A DNA stretch of 64,000 nt. Source: an uncultured Lachnospiraceae bacterium. GTDB lineage: Bacteria; Bacillota; Clostridia; Lachnospirales; Lachnospiraceae. This document shows, piece after piece, positions 1 to 7,774 of the stretch. The stretch spans positions 1 to 64,000 of the forward strand of contig CAJUDM010000016.1 of NCBI GenBank assembly GCA_910584915.1, read 5' to 3'. The position numbers were made by a program, and so were the translations under genes. The notes under the pieces are model-generated. The model made no database searches. It was not told where the DNA came from and was given only the letters and a program-made list of their open reading frames with translations. Positions within the stretch are counted from its first letter, which is position 1. Each line of letters starts with the position of its first letter.

Positions 1-83
1 AATATTTTCAGGGCTGCATTACTGTTTGGTTGTCAAGGTTCTTTCTGTGCTCTGCTGTCGTTTTTCCGTCAGCAGCAAAATCT

Positions 84-112
84 ATGTTACAGCCTATATC
101 TGATTTTGTCAA
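84..112 (-). promoter_or_regulatory. Strong minus-strand promoter with rRNA-leader-like downstream sequence
   Basis: Read on the minus strand, TTGACA (107-112) and TAACAT (84-89) are separated by 17 bases. The transcript would run off the left edge of the window. About 40 bases downstream it contains AGAACCTTGACAACC, which resembles the conserved leader/spacer box of Firmicutes rRNA operons (CTTTGAAAACTGAACA-like). No gene is seen in 1-178. That an rRNA or tRNA operon lies to the left is inference. Confidence 0.45.
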
Positions 113-178
113 CAACTTTTTTTAAAATTTTCCAAAAATTTTTTTTATTCGTATTTTTTTCCAAAAATACGGGGTTTT

Positions 179-919
179 CTACTGCAATTCCACTATCATG
201 CTCTCATCTCCCTTTTTCATATGCAGGGAAAGGGAAGCTGTCTCCGTAATGCCCTCATCTATCTGTGTGATCAGGACATACTGTCTGCTCTCGCCAGCGC
301 CTATCTCATCCTGCGCAAAAGCAAAATCGTTAAGCAGCATCGTCACAAAAGCCATACCTCCGATACCGTTGTCCCCATTGATCGAAAACATCATATCTTT
401 GGAAAGTACATCCGCCACCGCCGTGTCACCCGAAATATTGGTCACCTTCAGTCTGACGATCAGCAGATTCTGTCCCGCTGTCGCATCCAGAGTCGGCTCC
501 CACTCCTCCGTACTATCGGCAGCGTAGCTTTTTGCTATCTCATATCCGTCATAACTCACCTGAAACCCGTCAAGCCCGATAAAATCAGCGATATTCTCTG
601 CCCCTCCGTTCTCCTGCAGCGAACCGCCTGTATTATCGAAGGGCTTTCCTGTCTCCGCCTCCGGCTCTTCTTCCTCCGGTTCCTTGTTCTCCAACTCTTC
701 TATTTTTTTCGAAAGTTCCTCCAATCGCGCCGTCTCCGCCGCCGTATCCATCAATCTGGAACTCGACTCCCTGCTATGTCCAAGCGTCACATCCGCCGCA
801 TAGGTCGCGATCAGGGAAGCCTCCCCTTCCGTCAGTTCCGGGATAGCATTCCCGCATCCTGTAAGCAGACAAGATACCATGCCGAGTACCATGATTTTTT
901 TTGCATCTCTCATTCTCAT
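179..919 (-). CDS. Secreted lipoprotein, DUF4352-like
   Basis: A 246-residue protein of unknown function, exported and lipid-anchored. The N-terminus has a basic start, a hydrophobic stretch and a lipobox LLTGC at about residues 18-22. A Glu-rich helical segment (about 65-90) acts as a spacer. The C-terminal half (about 110-246) has the immunoglobulin-like pattern of DUF4352/telokin-like domains (DATAGQNLLIVRLKVTNISG), which are common in Gram-positive lipoproteins. The start at 919 is chosen because AAAAGGTGG lies 8 bases upstream; an upstream GTG (931) and ATG (925) in the same frame are too close to it. It follows the histidine kinase by about 100 bases and has its own possible promoter. 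The exact family is uncertain. Confidence 0.75.
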   Translation of the reverse strand: MRMRDAKKIMVLGMVSCLLTGCGNAIPELTEGEASLIATYAADVTLGHSRESSSRLMDTAAETARLEELSKKIEELENKEPEEEEPEAETGKPFDNTGGSLQENGGAENIADFIGLDGFQVSYDGYEIAKSYAADSTEEWEPTLDATAGQNLLIVRLKVTNISGDTAVADVLSKDMMFSINGDNGIGGMAFVTMLLNDFAFAQDEIGAGESRQYVLITQIDEGITETASLSLHMKKGDESMIVELQ

Positions 920-1001
920 AATCATTTCCACCTTTTAACCTGTCATTGCCAGATCAATGCGATATCCCCGGATATCTTTTCCGCAATGCCCTGTATCTGA
1001 G

Positions 1002-1030
1002 ATTATACCTCTTTTTTTTCATTTTGGCTA
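1002..1030 (-). promoter_or_regulatory. Possible promoter of the lipoprotein gene
   Basis: On the minus strand, TAGCCA (1025-1030) and a perfect TATAAT (1002-1007) are spaced by 17 bases, at the end of the histidine kinase gene. It would give the lipoprotein a separate transcript with a leader of about 75 bases. Confidence 0.35.
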
Positions 1031-2524
1031 CTGTCTTTCGCTTTTTTCAAACTCCGCCCAAAATTCCACGCCATTGTCATAGTTTGCCACGCCATACTCC
1101 CGATGCAGAGAATCCATGATCGCTTTCACAATGGAAAGCCCGATGCCGCTCCCGCCGTACTCCCTGGTTCTCGCCTTATCCACTTTATAGAATTTTTCCC
1201 ACAGATGCGGCAGGCTCTCCTCCGGCACCGGTTCCCCGGTATTAAAAACGGACAGCCGCACAATATCACCCTGTTGCGTGATCTTCACTTCAACAATTCT
1301 TTCTCCGGAGAGATGGTGCAGGGCATTCGTAAAATAATTCATAAACACTTCTTCCACCTTGAATTCATCCGCCCAGACATACACCTTCTCCGGCGCACCA
1401 AGCTGCACCCTTGCGCCACTCTGCCTGATCAGAATTTCGGCAGACTGCAGATAATTTCTCACCAGCATTACCAGGTCAAAACGTTCCATTGTCACAGCAT
1501 CGTTCCCCGACTCAAGTTGATTTAATATCAGGAGTTTTTTCACCATCGTATTCATTCTGGATGCTTCATCCATGATGACGTCACAGTAAAATTCCCTGCT
1601 CTCCAGATCATCATTTACGCCCTCCTTAAGGCCTTCCGCATATCCCTGGATCAGCGCGATCGGCGTCTTCAGTTCATGGGATACATTGGAGAGAAACTCT
1701 CTCCGCCTTTCATCGATCTGTTCTTTCTTCTCAATATCCTTCTGCAGCTCATTGTTCGCCGTCTTCAACTCTGAGATCGTTTTCTCCAACGTATCAGAAA
1801 GCTCATTGATATTCTTTCCGAGCACTTCCACCTCTGCCGCCCCGCTCCCGTCATACTTCGCGTCAAAGTCCAGCTGTGCCATCCGCCCTGAAATATTTGC
1901 CAGCCTCAGGATCGGCCTGGATATTCTTCTCGCCATAACATCCAGAATCAGAGAGCCCAGCACGATGACAAGCACACCGGAGTACAGCAAAAAACGGTTG
2001 GATATTCTCACACTCTCCTGAATACTTTCCATAGGAGTCCGTATCAGAAACAGATTACCGTTATCCAGCACTCCCCACATCTCCAGATATCTGGTCCCCA
2101 TGCGGGGATCCTTCACGATCTGCATTGTGCTGCCCTTTTCCTCTCCGATGATCCTGAGATCCTGTTCCTCCTCAATACTCTCCCTGTTGAAAAAACAATC
2201 CATCAGCTGGCGCACCAGAAACTCTGCATCGTTGCTGGAACATTTAACGGTTCTGGAATCCGCGTCCAGAATGATCACGCTGATATTGTATTTGCTGCAG
2301 ATCCGCTGCCAGGTGATATCAAATTCATCTGTATTCAATACCCCCTCATCCGCCGCATCATTGAACTGCAGATAGGCGTCATAAATAGAATTTTCCTTAT
2401 TCCACAGATAATACCTTCCGAGGCATGCCGTATTGGTCAGCCAGCAGAGAAACAGAATAAATATCATTGTGAAAATAAATACAAAAGAAAACTGATTCCT
2501 GATCGTAAACTTTTTCCGCTTCAT
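1028..2524 (-). CDS. Membrane sensor histidine kinase
   Basis: A 498-residue sensor kinase of a two-component system. Visible in order: TM helix 1 (about 9-31), an extracytoplasmic sensor region of about 140 residues, TM helix 2 (about 176-198), a HAMP linker, a coiled coil, a HisKA dimerisation domain with the phosphoacceptor His283 in SNVSHELKTP, and a HATPase domain with the N box MNYFTNALHH and the G box YGGSGIGLSIVK. The start at 2524 (MKRKKF) is chosen because the longer reading runs through the terminator of the upstream PTS gene. There is no good ribosome site, and a promoter -10 box lies only 8 bases before the ATG. The likely partner is the OmpR-type regulator at 4944-5624, on the far side of the PTS genes; this pairing is inferred from proximity. 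Confidence 0.92.
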   Translation of the reverse strand: MKRKKFTIRNQFSFVFIFTMIFILFLCWLTNTACLGRYYLWNKENSIYDAYLQFNDAADEGVLNTDEFDITWQRICSKYNISVIILDADSRTVKCSSNDAEFLVRQLMDCFFNRESIEEEQDLRIIGEEKGSTMQIVKDPRMGTRYLEMWGVLDNGNLFLIRTPMESIQESVRISNRFLLYSGVLVIVLGSLILDVMARRISRPILRLANISGRMAQLDFDAKYDGSGAAEVEVLGKNINELSDTLEKTISELKTANNELQKDIEKKEQIDERRREFLSNVSHELKTPIALIQGYAEGLKEGVNDDLESREFYCDVIMDEASRMNTMVKKLLILNQLESGNDAVTMERFDLVMLVRNYLQSAEILIRQSGARVQLGAPEKVYVWADEFKVEEVFMNYFTNALHHLSGERIVEVKITQQGDIVRLSVFNTGEPVPEESLPHLWEKFYKVDKARTREYGGSGIGLSIVKAIMDSLHREYGVANYDNGVEFWAEFEKSERQ

Positions 2525-2532
2525 AATATAAT

Positions 2533-2560
2533 AGTATACACGAAAAACAGCCGCTTGCAA
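2533..2560 (-). promoter_or_regulatory. Histidine kinase promoter overlapping the PTS terminator
   Basis: On the minus strand, TTGCAA (2555-2560) is separated by 16 bases from TATACT (2533-2538), and the ATG at 2524 follows 8 bases later. The -35 box is the centre of the terminator palindrome of the upstream PTS gene. Transcription from here would give a leader of only a few bases or none. Confidence 0.45.
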
Positions 2561-2571
2561 GCGGCTGTTTT
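2544..2571 (-). terminator. Intrinsic terminator after the PTS EIICB gene
   Basis: A 28-base perfect palindrome with the GC core CAGCCGC/GCGGCTG is followed on the minus strand by a T run (TTTTTCG). It sits 37 bases after the EIICB stop codon. Confidence 0.8.
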
Positions 2572-2607
2572 CCGAAAAAGGGTTGCTAAAGTTTTAATTA
2601 AACAGTT

Positions 2608-4080
2608 TTATTTGCACAGTTTCTTAAATTCGTCAGCCACAAACTGCACCTTTGTACCGATGATCACCTGAACAGCGGTCTTGCTGGGCCTGATAACACC
2701 TGCAACACCCGCGGATTTGATCTTCTTCTCATCCACCGCTGTGTAATCCTTGATCTCAAGACGAAGCCTTGTAATGCAGTTGTCAATAGAGGCAACATTT
2801 GCCTTGCCGCCCACGCCTTCCAGAATCAGGGAAGCAACCTGCGTATAGTCGTTATTCGCAAGAACCGCACTCTTCTCTGCTTCATTATCATCATCGTCTT
2901 CACGCCCCGGAGTCTTCAGATCGAATTTCGTGATCGCAAAGCGGAATACCACATAGAACACGATAAATGCCGCGATACCCAGAGGGATGATCAGCCATGT
3001 CTTAGCTGCAGCCGGCAGGGATGCGGAGAACAGAAGGTCCGTTGCACCCGCGGAAAAGCTGAAGCCTGCGCGGAAGCCGAGCAGTACAGTGATCGTTGTA
3101 AAGATACCGTATAACAGAGCGTACACAACGTACAGAGCAGGCGCCAGGAACATGAAACCAAACTCGAACGGCTCCGTTACGCCGCAGACAAATGCACAGA
3201 TAGCTGCGGATGCCACAAGACCGATGGCAACTTTTCTCTTGTTTTCTTTTGCGCTCTGGATCATAGCTACTGCCGCACCCGGAATACCAAACATCATACA
3301 AGGGAAGAAACCGGACATATACATACCCAGTGACCATGTCACGTCAGCGGATGTCTCGCCTGCCCAGAAGTGGGACAGATCGCCAAGTCCGATGGTGTCA
3401 AACCAGAACACGTTGTTCAGTGCGTGATGTAAGCCTACAGGAATAAGTAAACGGTTCAAGAATGCGTAGATACCTGCGCCGACAGCGCCCATTCCCACGA
3501 TTCCTTCGCCGATTGCGATCAGTACGCTGAAGATGATCGGCCATACAAACAGAAGTACAGCGGAAGCCAGAATGGAAACAACGCCCGCGATGATCGCCAC
3601 ACAGCGCTTGCCGGAGAAGAATGACAGCCAATCCGGAAGCTTCGTGCTCTTGAACTTATTGTAGCAGATAGAACCGATCACACCTGCCAGGATACCGATA
3701 AACGGGTTTGCAACCTTGTCAAACGCAAGCGTGTAGTTTACGTTTTCAGCTACAGACGGTCTGATCGTTGTAACAAAACCTGTATTTAACAGAGTTGTCA
3801 TCATCAGCCAGGATGCCAGCGCTGCAAGGCCCGCTGTTCCATCATTGTCTTCAGCCATGCCTACGCCCACGCCGATAACGAATAAAACAGCCATGTTGTC
3901 AATAAGCGCCCCCCCGGCTTTCACGAGGAACAGACCGAGCAGATTCGCAAAGCCTGTGATATCGCCGCCCTGCATGGTTGCAGGACAGAGAAGATAGCCG
4001 ATACCCATTAAGATACCACAGATGGGCAGGCACGCTACGGGAAGCATCAAAGCTTTCCCTAACTTTTGAAGATACTTCAT
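2608..4080 (-). CDS. PTS transporter EIICB, glucose/N-acetylglucosamine family
   Basis: A 490-residue sugar permease of the phosphotransferase system, which moves a hexose across the membrane and phosphorylates it. The EIIC domain (about 1-385) has about ten hydrophobic segments and the family motif GLHHALNNVFWF. A charged linker (about 387-405, DDDDNE) leads to an EIIB domain with the phosphorylated Cys435 in IDNCITRLRLE. EIIA is encoded separately just upstream (4142-4627), so the set is IICB plus IIA. Motifs fit the glucose/GlcNAc/maltose superfamily; whether the substrate is glucose (PtsG) or GlcNAc (NagE) cannot be decided from sequence alone. The gene is flanked by a histidine kinase and a response regulator, which suggests two-component control. 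Confidence 0.9.
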   Translation of the reverse strand: MKYLQKLGKALMLPVACLPICGILMGIGYLLCPATMQGGDITGFANLLGLFLVKAGGALIDNMAVLFVIGVGVGMAEDNDGTAGLAALASWLMMTTLLNTGFVTTIRPSVAENVNYTLAFDKVANPFIGILAGVIGSICYNKFKSTKLPDWLSFFSGKRCVAIIAGVVSILASAVLLFVWPIIFSVLIAIGEGIVGMGAVGAGIYAFLNRLLIPVGLHHALNNVFWFDTIGLGDLSHFWAGETSADVTWSLGMYMSGFFPCMMFGIPGAAVAMIQSAKENKRKVAIGLVASAAICAFVCGVTEPFEFGFMFLAPALYVVYALLYGIFTTITVLLGFRAGFSFSAGATDLLFSASLPAAAKTWLIIPLGIAAFIVFYVVFRFAITKFDLKTPGREDDDDNEAEKSAVLANNDYTQVASLILEGVGGKANVASIDNCITRLRLEIKDYTAVDEKKIKSAGVAGVIRPSKTAVQVIIGTKVQFVADEFKKLCK

Positions 4081-4141
4081 AACTTTCCCTCCTTATTTTA
4101 ACCCCTTTTTTATTTTAAGGCGGCCTTTGCCGCCCAAAAAC

Positions 4142-4627
4142 CTATTTCGGTGAGATCTGCAGCACATCGTCTCCGGCATTTACCTCTTTCCCCGCCAGAG
4201 TTTCCACCGCCTTGTATTCGTCCGTATTGCAGATGACTACAGGAATGATGGTGTCAAGTCCTTCTCCCTTTATCACATCAAAGTCCGCTGTAAGGATCAG
4301 ATCCCCCTTCTCCACTTTATCGCCTGCCTTCGCATGTGCTGTAAAACCTTTTCCCTTCAGGCTTACCGTCTCTAATCCCACATGGACCAGTATTTCGACA
4401 CCCTCACTGGTCGTCATGGAAAATGCGTGAAGCGTATCAAATACCATACTGAGTTCGCCTGCCGCCGGCGCGCAGATCTTTCCATCCTCCGGTATGACCG
4501 CAACGCCCTTCCCTAAGATCTCTTCCGCAAACGTTGGATCATTTACCTCCGAGATCGGCACCGCTTTCCCTTTTACCGGAGAGCCGATCATGATCTCCTT
4601 GTTTTTTCCTTTTAAAAATCCAAACAT
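4142..4627 (-). CDS. crr: PTS EIIA component, glucose (Crr) family
   Basis: A 161-residue soluble phosphocarrier that passes phosphate from HPr to the EIIB domain encoded 60 bases downstream. The fold signature GKICAPAAGEL is present, with the active-site pair His67 (DTLHAFS) and phosphorylated His82 (VEILVHVGLETV). The length is normal for a free-standing EIIA. The start at 4627 is preferred because GGGAGG lies 6 bases upstream; the ATG at 4633 abuts that ribosome site. It is the first gene of the PTS operon. The symbol follows family membership; a role in catabolite control as in enteric Crr is not implied. Confidence 0.9.
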   Translation of the reverse strand: MFGFLKGKNKEIMIGSPVKGKAVPISEVNDPTFAEEILGKGVAVIPEDGKICAPAAGELSMVFDTLHAFSMTTSEGVEILVHVGLETVSLKGKGFTAHAKAGDKVEKGDLILTADFDVIKGEGLDTIIPVVICNTDEYKAVETLAGKEVNAGDDVLQISPK

Positions 4628-4716
4628 ATTCATCCTCCCTTTATCTGTTTTGCTTTTTACAGCTGATACATACTCTCATTACCCAGTCTATGCAATCTGC
4701 ATATTTAATTGAGTCT

Positions 4717-4746
4717 ATTGTATCATTTTATACATATTTTAGTCAA
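4717..4746 (-). promoter_or_regulatory. Promoter of the PTS operon
   Basis: On the minus strand, TTGACT (4741-4746) and TACAAT (4717-4722) are spaced by 18 bases. This gives a leader of about 80 bases before the EIIA start. The rest of the non-coding stretch 4628-4943 holds the repeats and the inverted repeat listed separately. Confidence 0.75.
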
Positions 4747-4768
4747 TATACACTTCCATTCTTTTCCT

Positions 4769-4824
4769 TTTTGTGCAAATTAAAGGATGTTTTGTGCAAA
4801 CAATCTCATCGTTTTTTGTGCAAA
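4769..4824 (-). repeat. Three direct repeats upstream of the PTS promoter (candidate activator sites)
   Basis: The 11-base word TTTTGTGCAAA (plus-strand reading) occurs at 4769-4779, 4790-4800 and 4814-4824. Start-to-start spacing is 21 and 24 bases, about two helical turns. All copies lie upstream of the -35 box, as expected for an activator. OmpR-family regulators bind tandem direct repeats, and such a regulator is encoded at 4944-5624; that it binds here is inference. Confidence 0.6.
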
Positions 4825-4866
4825 TCAACAGAGCCGCCGCAAAATCAGCAACTCTACAATGTGTAC

Positions 4867-4886
4867 CCAATACCTGAAAGTATTGG
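4867..4886. repeat. Inverted repeat between the response regulator and the PTS promoter
   Basis: CCAATAC and GTATTGG are separated by 6 bases. There is no T run on either side, so it is a weak terminator at best for the response-regulator gene; an operator is equally possible. Confidence 0.35.
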
Positions 4887-4943
4887 CACTATATACTGTA
4901 GGAATCTGCTGTTTTGCGACAGCCCCTCTGTCCGTATCTATTC

Positions 4944-5624
4944 TTATCCGTCCGCCTCCAGTTTATACCCCAGGCCCCAGATTGTTTTTATCAGGTCTCC
5001 TTTACTCCCCAGTTTGCTGCGCAGTTTTTTCACATGTGTATCGATCGTCCTCGCGTCTCCGAAATAGTCATAATTCCAGACACTGTTCAGGATCTTCTCC
5101 CGGGAAAGGGCGATCCCCCGATTCTCCATAAAGTAGACGAGCAGCTCGAACTCTTTGAAACTCAGGTCCACCTCTCTGCCGTCTATTGTGACAATATGGG
5201 CGGATTTATCCACCGTGATCCCGCCTGCCTCCAGCTTTGCCTCCGAAGATGCCTGCATGGTCCTTCTCAGGATGGCGCCCACTCTGGCTACCAGTATCTT
5301 CGGGCTGAACGGTTTCGATATATACTCATCCACCCCCAGTTCAAATCCCAGCAGTTCATCTCTCTCATCGCTCTTAGCCGTCAGCATGATGATCGGAACT
5401 TTTGACGCGCCTCTGATCTCCCTGCACACCTGCCAGCCGTCCATCCTGGGCATCATCACATCCAGTATGACAAGAGCGATATCATTCTCCGAAAAGAAGA
5501 CCCGGATCGCTTCCTCTCCATCTGCGGCCTCCAGAACCTGATACTGATTTTTCACCAGAAAATCACTCACCAGTTTCCTCATGCGGCTCTCATCGTCCAC
5601 CACCAAAATTTTACATGTTTCCAT
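4944..5624 (-). CDS. Response regulator, OmpR/PhoB family
   Basis: A 226-residue DNA-binding response regulator. The receiver domain (about 1-118) has the acidic pair Asp10-Asp11, the phosphoacceptor Asp55 in VILDVMMP and the conserved Lys in EYISKPFSP. The C-terminal winged helix (about 130-224) carries the OmpR signature FELLVYFMENRG...ARTIDTHVKKLRSKL. AAAGGCGGCAGA precedes the ATG. It lies 33 bases after the 191-residue membrane protein and is probably co-transcribed with the rpe group. It is separated from the likely cognate kinase (1028-2524) by the two PTS genes, an arrangement that suggests PTS control. Confidence 0.93.
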   Translation of the reverse strand: METCKILVVDDESRMRKLVSDFLVKNQYQVLEAADGEEAIRVFFSENDIALVILDVMMPRMDGWQVCREIRGASKVPIIMLTAKSDERDELLGFELGVDEYISKPFSPKILVARVGAILRRTMQASSEAKLEAGGITVDKSAHIVTIDGREVDLSFKEFELLVYFMENRGIALSREKILNSVWNYDYFGDARTIDTHVKKLRSKLGSKGDLIKTIWGLGYKLEADG

Positions 5625-5657
5625 TCTGCCGCCTTTTCCCCGCGGGGCTTCCCGCCG

Positions 5658-6233
5658 TCATTCTATCCCCAGCTCCTGTTCTTTTTCTCTTACCGCCTTT
5701 TCTCTCTCCGTCAGTTCCTGTTCCCATGCCGCATATTTGTCAACGATGGCACTCCGATAGTTCAAAATATTCGGATTATTGCCGGTCATTGCCACAAAAA
5801 ACATTCCCGCCACCAGAAGAGCCAGGATCACATTCAGGATGACCGAAACTGTAAACTTCGTCATTTCCTTTTTGGGTTTCTCCTTCTCCTCCTCCTTTAC
5901 GGGCTCATAGCCGCTCCGCATCTTATTCTGCACCACATCATAATAGACCGGGATGGGTTCGATATCAAACTCCTCGACTCCCTCCTCGATCAGTTTCTCC
6001 CGCAGTTCATTCACAAACGCAAGCCCCACAGGAGTCTGAAAAGTCCGCTCATTAAGCGCCTTCCGGTACAATTGAAGGATCATGTCCGCCCCCTGATAAT
6101 CCAGATGGCGTTTTAAATACCTCGCCTTTTTCAGTTCTTCTCTGGCAGCCGCCGCGTCCTCCTCGGACAGGAACAAAAAACCGTCTACGATATATTCTCT
6201 TTTTGCTTCCGTTTCCTTCGTTGTCTCCGCCAT
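5658..6233 (-). CDS. Unknown single-pass membrane protein with C-terminal coiled coil
   Basis: A 191-residue protein I do not recognise. The first 110 residues are soluble and charged, with an acidic-Ala helix (EEDAAAAREELKKARYLKRH). A single hydrophobic segment lies at about 129-150 (VSVILNVILALLVAGMFFVAM), followed by a short heptad-like tail rich in Glu (QELTEREKAVREKEQELG). The start codon directly follows the rpe stop codon, so translation is probably coupled to rpe. The response regulator follows 33 bases later. Its function is unknown; the topology suggests the N-terminal domain faces the cytoplasm. Confidence 0.8.
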   Translation of the reverse strand: MAETTKETEAKREYIVDGFLFLSEEDAAAAREELKKARYLKRHLDYQGADMILQLYRKALNERTFQTPVGLAFVNELREKLIEEGVEEFDIEPIPVYYDVVQNKMRSGYEPVKEEEKEKPKKEMTKFTVSVILNVILALLVAGMFFVAMTGNNPNILNYRSAIVDKYAAWEQELTEREKAVREKEQELGIE

Positions 6234-6890
6234 TTATACTACCTGCAATATTCTCTGAAATTCTCTGACATTAGCTTCGATATCCCCCTCAAAAACAGCC
6301 GAACCGGCCACCAGTATATTGGCGCCCGCCTCAAGCACCGCCTTTGTGTTGGAGGCCTTGACGCCGCCGTCCACCTCGATGTCCGTCTTCAGGTTCCTTT
6401 TTGTGATCTCTCCCCGAAGCCTTTTTATCTTTTCGTACATAGCGGGGATAAAAACCTGTCCCCCGAAACCCGGATTCACTGTCATCAAAAGTACCAGATC
6501 CAGATCCTCCAGCACATAGTCAAGCACCGATAACGGTGTCGCCGGGTTCAGCGCCACACCACACTTTTTCCCCAGCTGCCTGATCTGCTGGATCGTCCGG
6601 TGCAGATGTACGGAAGCCTCCGCGTGCACCGTGATCAGATCTGCTCCGCATTCCGCAAACCTCTCAATATAACGCTCCGGCTCCTCTATCATCAGATGTA
6701 CATCGAAAAGCATCCTGCTGTTTTTGCGAATAGATTTTATGACCGGGAATCCGAGAGTAATGGATGGAACATACATACCATCCATCACATCGATATGCAG
6801 CATAGTGATTCCGCATTTTTCCACCACAGACAATTCCTCGCCCAGCCTGGAAAAATCCGCGGACAAAATAGAAGGTGCCAAACAGTTCAT
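6234..6890 (-). CDS. rpe: Ribulose-phosphate 3-epimerase
   Basis: A 218-residue TIM-barrel enzyme that interconverts ribulose 5-phosphate and xylulose 5-phosphate in the pentose phosphate pathway. Signature segments are LAPSILSADF at the N-terminus, LHIDVMDGMYVP with metal-binding His/Asp, FDVHLMIEEPE, MTVNPGFGGQ and the phosphate-binding IEVDGGVKASN ... VAGSAVF. Length and ends match the family. GGAAAGG precedes the ATG. It follows the 101-residue unknown gene by 18 bases and abuts the next start codon, so the group is an operon. Confidence 0.96.
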   Translation of the reverse strand: MNCLAPSILSADFSRLGEELSVVEKCGITMLHIDVMDGMYVPSITLGFPVIKSIRKNSRMLFDVHLMIEEPERYIERFAECGADLITVHAEASVHLHRTIQQIRQLGKKCGVALNPATPLSVLDYVLEDLDLVLLMTVNPGFGGQVFIPAMYEKIKRLRGEITKRNLKTDIEVDGGVKASNTKAVLEAGANILVAGSAVFEGDIEANVREFQRILQVV

Positions 6891-6908
6891 AATCTCAGCC
6901 TTTCCACA

Positions 6909-7214
6909 CTAAAACAACGTCTTCTCAATTCTTTTCATCACATATTTGATCTTACTCTCCATCTCGTCCCCCAGGTCGGAAATCGCCTTCTCTGCCGCCT
7001 CCGCCTGCCACTCGTTGACGCAAAAGGTACAGCTGTCCTTTTTATCCCCGGAAAAAAATCCGGGCTTTTCCCATTTGATAAAATAGGAAATCCTCTCTCC
7101 CAGCAATGCCCTTTCAATCGCGGTCTTTACCGCCTTATCGCTCACTTTGCAAAGTTCGATCTCATTATTCACTTTTCCTTTGGAAAATTTTGATTCCACT
7201 ACAGCTTTCCCCAT
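6909..7214 (-). CDS. Small unknown cytoplasmic protein
   Basis: A 101-residue protein without a signal peptide or membrane segment, and not recognised. It has a mixed N-terminus, a central C-T-F-C pair (DSCTFCVNEW, about 63-72) and a charged helical C-terminus (EMESKIKYVMKRIEKTLF). AAAGGGG lies upstream of the ATG. It opens the rpe operon downstream of the tmRNA terminator. The CxxC-like pair alone is not enough to call metal binding. Confidence 0.65.
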   Translation of the reverse strand: MGKAVVESKFSKGKVNNEIELCKVSDKAVKTAIERALLGERISYFIKWEKPGFFSGDKKDSCTFCVNEWQAEAAEKAISDLGDEMESKIKYVMKRIEKTLF

Positions 7215-7290
7215 GATGCAGCGCCCCTTTGTCCTTCATAAGAAATAAATATTCTCTCGTGAGTATATCTGCTCAATACCATATTTTCAG

Positions 7291-7333
7291 AAAACTCCCA
7301 AAAGCCTGAACAAATCACGCTTTTTAGGAGTTT
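7291..7333 (-). terminator. Terminator after tmRNA
   Basis: On the minus strand, AAACTCCTAAAAAGC and GCTTTTGGGAGTTTT pair across a 13-base loop with one bulge, followed by a short T run. It begins 6 bases after the tmRNA 3' end. Confidence 0.6.
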
Positions 7334-7338
7334 CTTCA

Positions 7339-7676
7339 TGGATTAGGCGGGAGTCGAACCCGCGTCCAAAAGCCCATTCCCTGTCCTTCTACTATCATAG
7401 CCAGTTCTTTGACATTCCCTCCGCTGTACGGGAGCTGACACCCTTACAGCTTCAGTAGCTTCATAGTACGCCCATATGCGCAAAGCTTAACATATGTCGT
7501 TTCCTGCTGAGTCGATGCCTGGTTCCTGATGTGCAGGTGCATCAGGTCAGACAAGCTGCGCTTAGGCAGCTAATGCTAATTTATTATCAGCGTTTATATT
7601 TAGGTTTGCGATTTGACGCATCGCCTGCGGATAGCTTCTCCAGCTGCAAGACCCCTGTCGAAACCTTGACTAACCC
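7339..7676 (-). ncRNA. ssrA: Transfer-messenger RNA (tmRNA)
   Basis: A 338-base RNA that rescues stalled ribosomes together with SmpB, encoded just upstream. The 5' end GGGTTAG and the 3' end CTAATCC form the 7-bp acceptor stem with one G-U pair, followed by discriminator A at 7339. CCA is not encoded (the next bases are TGA), so it must be added after transcription. The T arm GCGGG-TTCGACT-CCCGC and the 5' element GGTTTCGACAGGGG are present. The tag reading frame on the minus strand (7609 down to 7562) encodes ANLNINADNKLALAA followed by TAA, a typical clostridial proteolysis tag ending in LAA. The ends are from folding by eye and could be off by a base. Confidence 0.95.
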
Positions 7677-7745
7677 GGATGATGATATGTGGTATATCAT
7701 CGAATTTATCAGGAATCCAAAACTATATCGTTTCCCTTCCCGTTC

Positions 7746-7774
7746 ATTATAGCATACCTCTGTAGGAACGTCTA
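7746..7774 (-). promoter_or_regulatory. Promoter of ssrA
   Basis: On the minus strand, TAGACG (7769-7774) and TATAAT (7746-7751) are spaced by 17 bases, with an extended TGC before the -10 box. It overlaps the smpB stop codon. The precursor would carry about 60 extra 5' bases, including a hairpin (7680-7700, GATGATAT/ATATCATC), normally removed by RNase P. Confidence 0.65.

Noticed and set aside
221..1000. 259-residue plus-strand frame
   Set aside because: Antisense to the lipoprotein, which has a clear lipobox and ribosome site.
7531..7752. 73-residue plus-strand frame
   Set aside because: It lies opposite tmRNA and its promoter and has no ribosome site.
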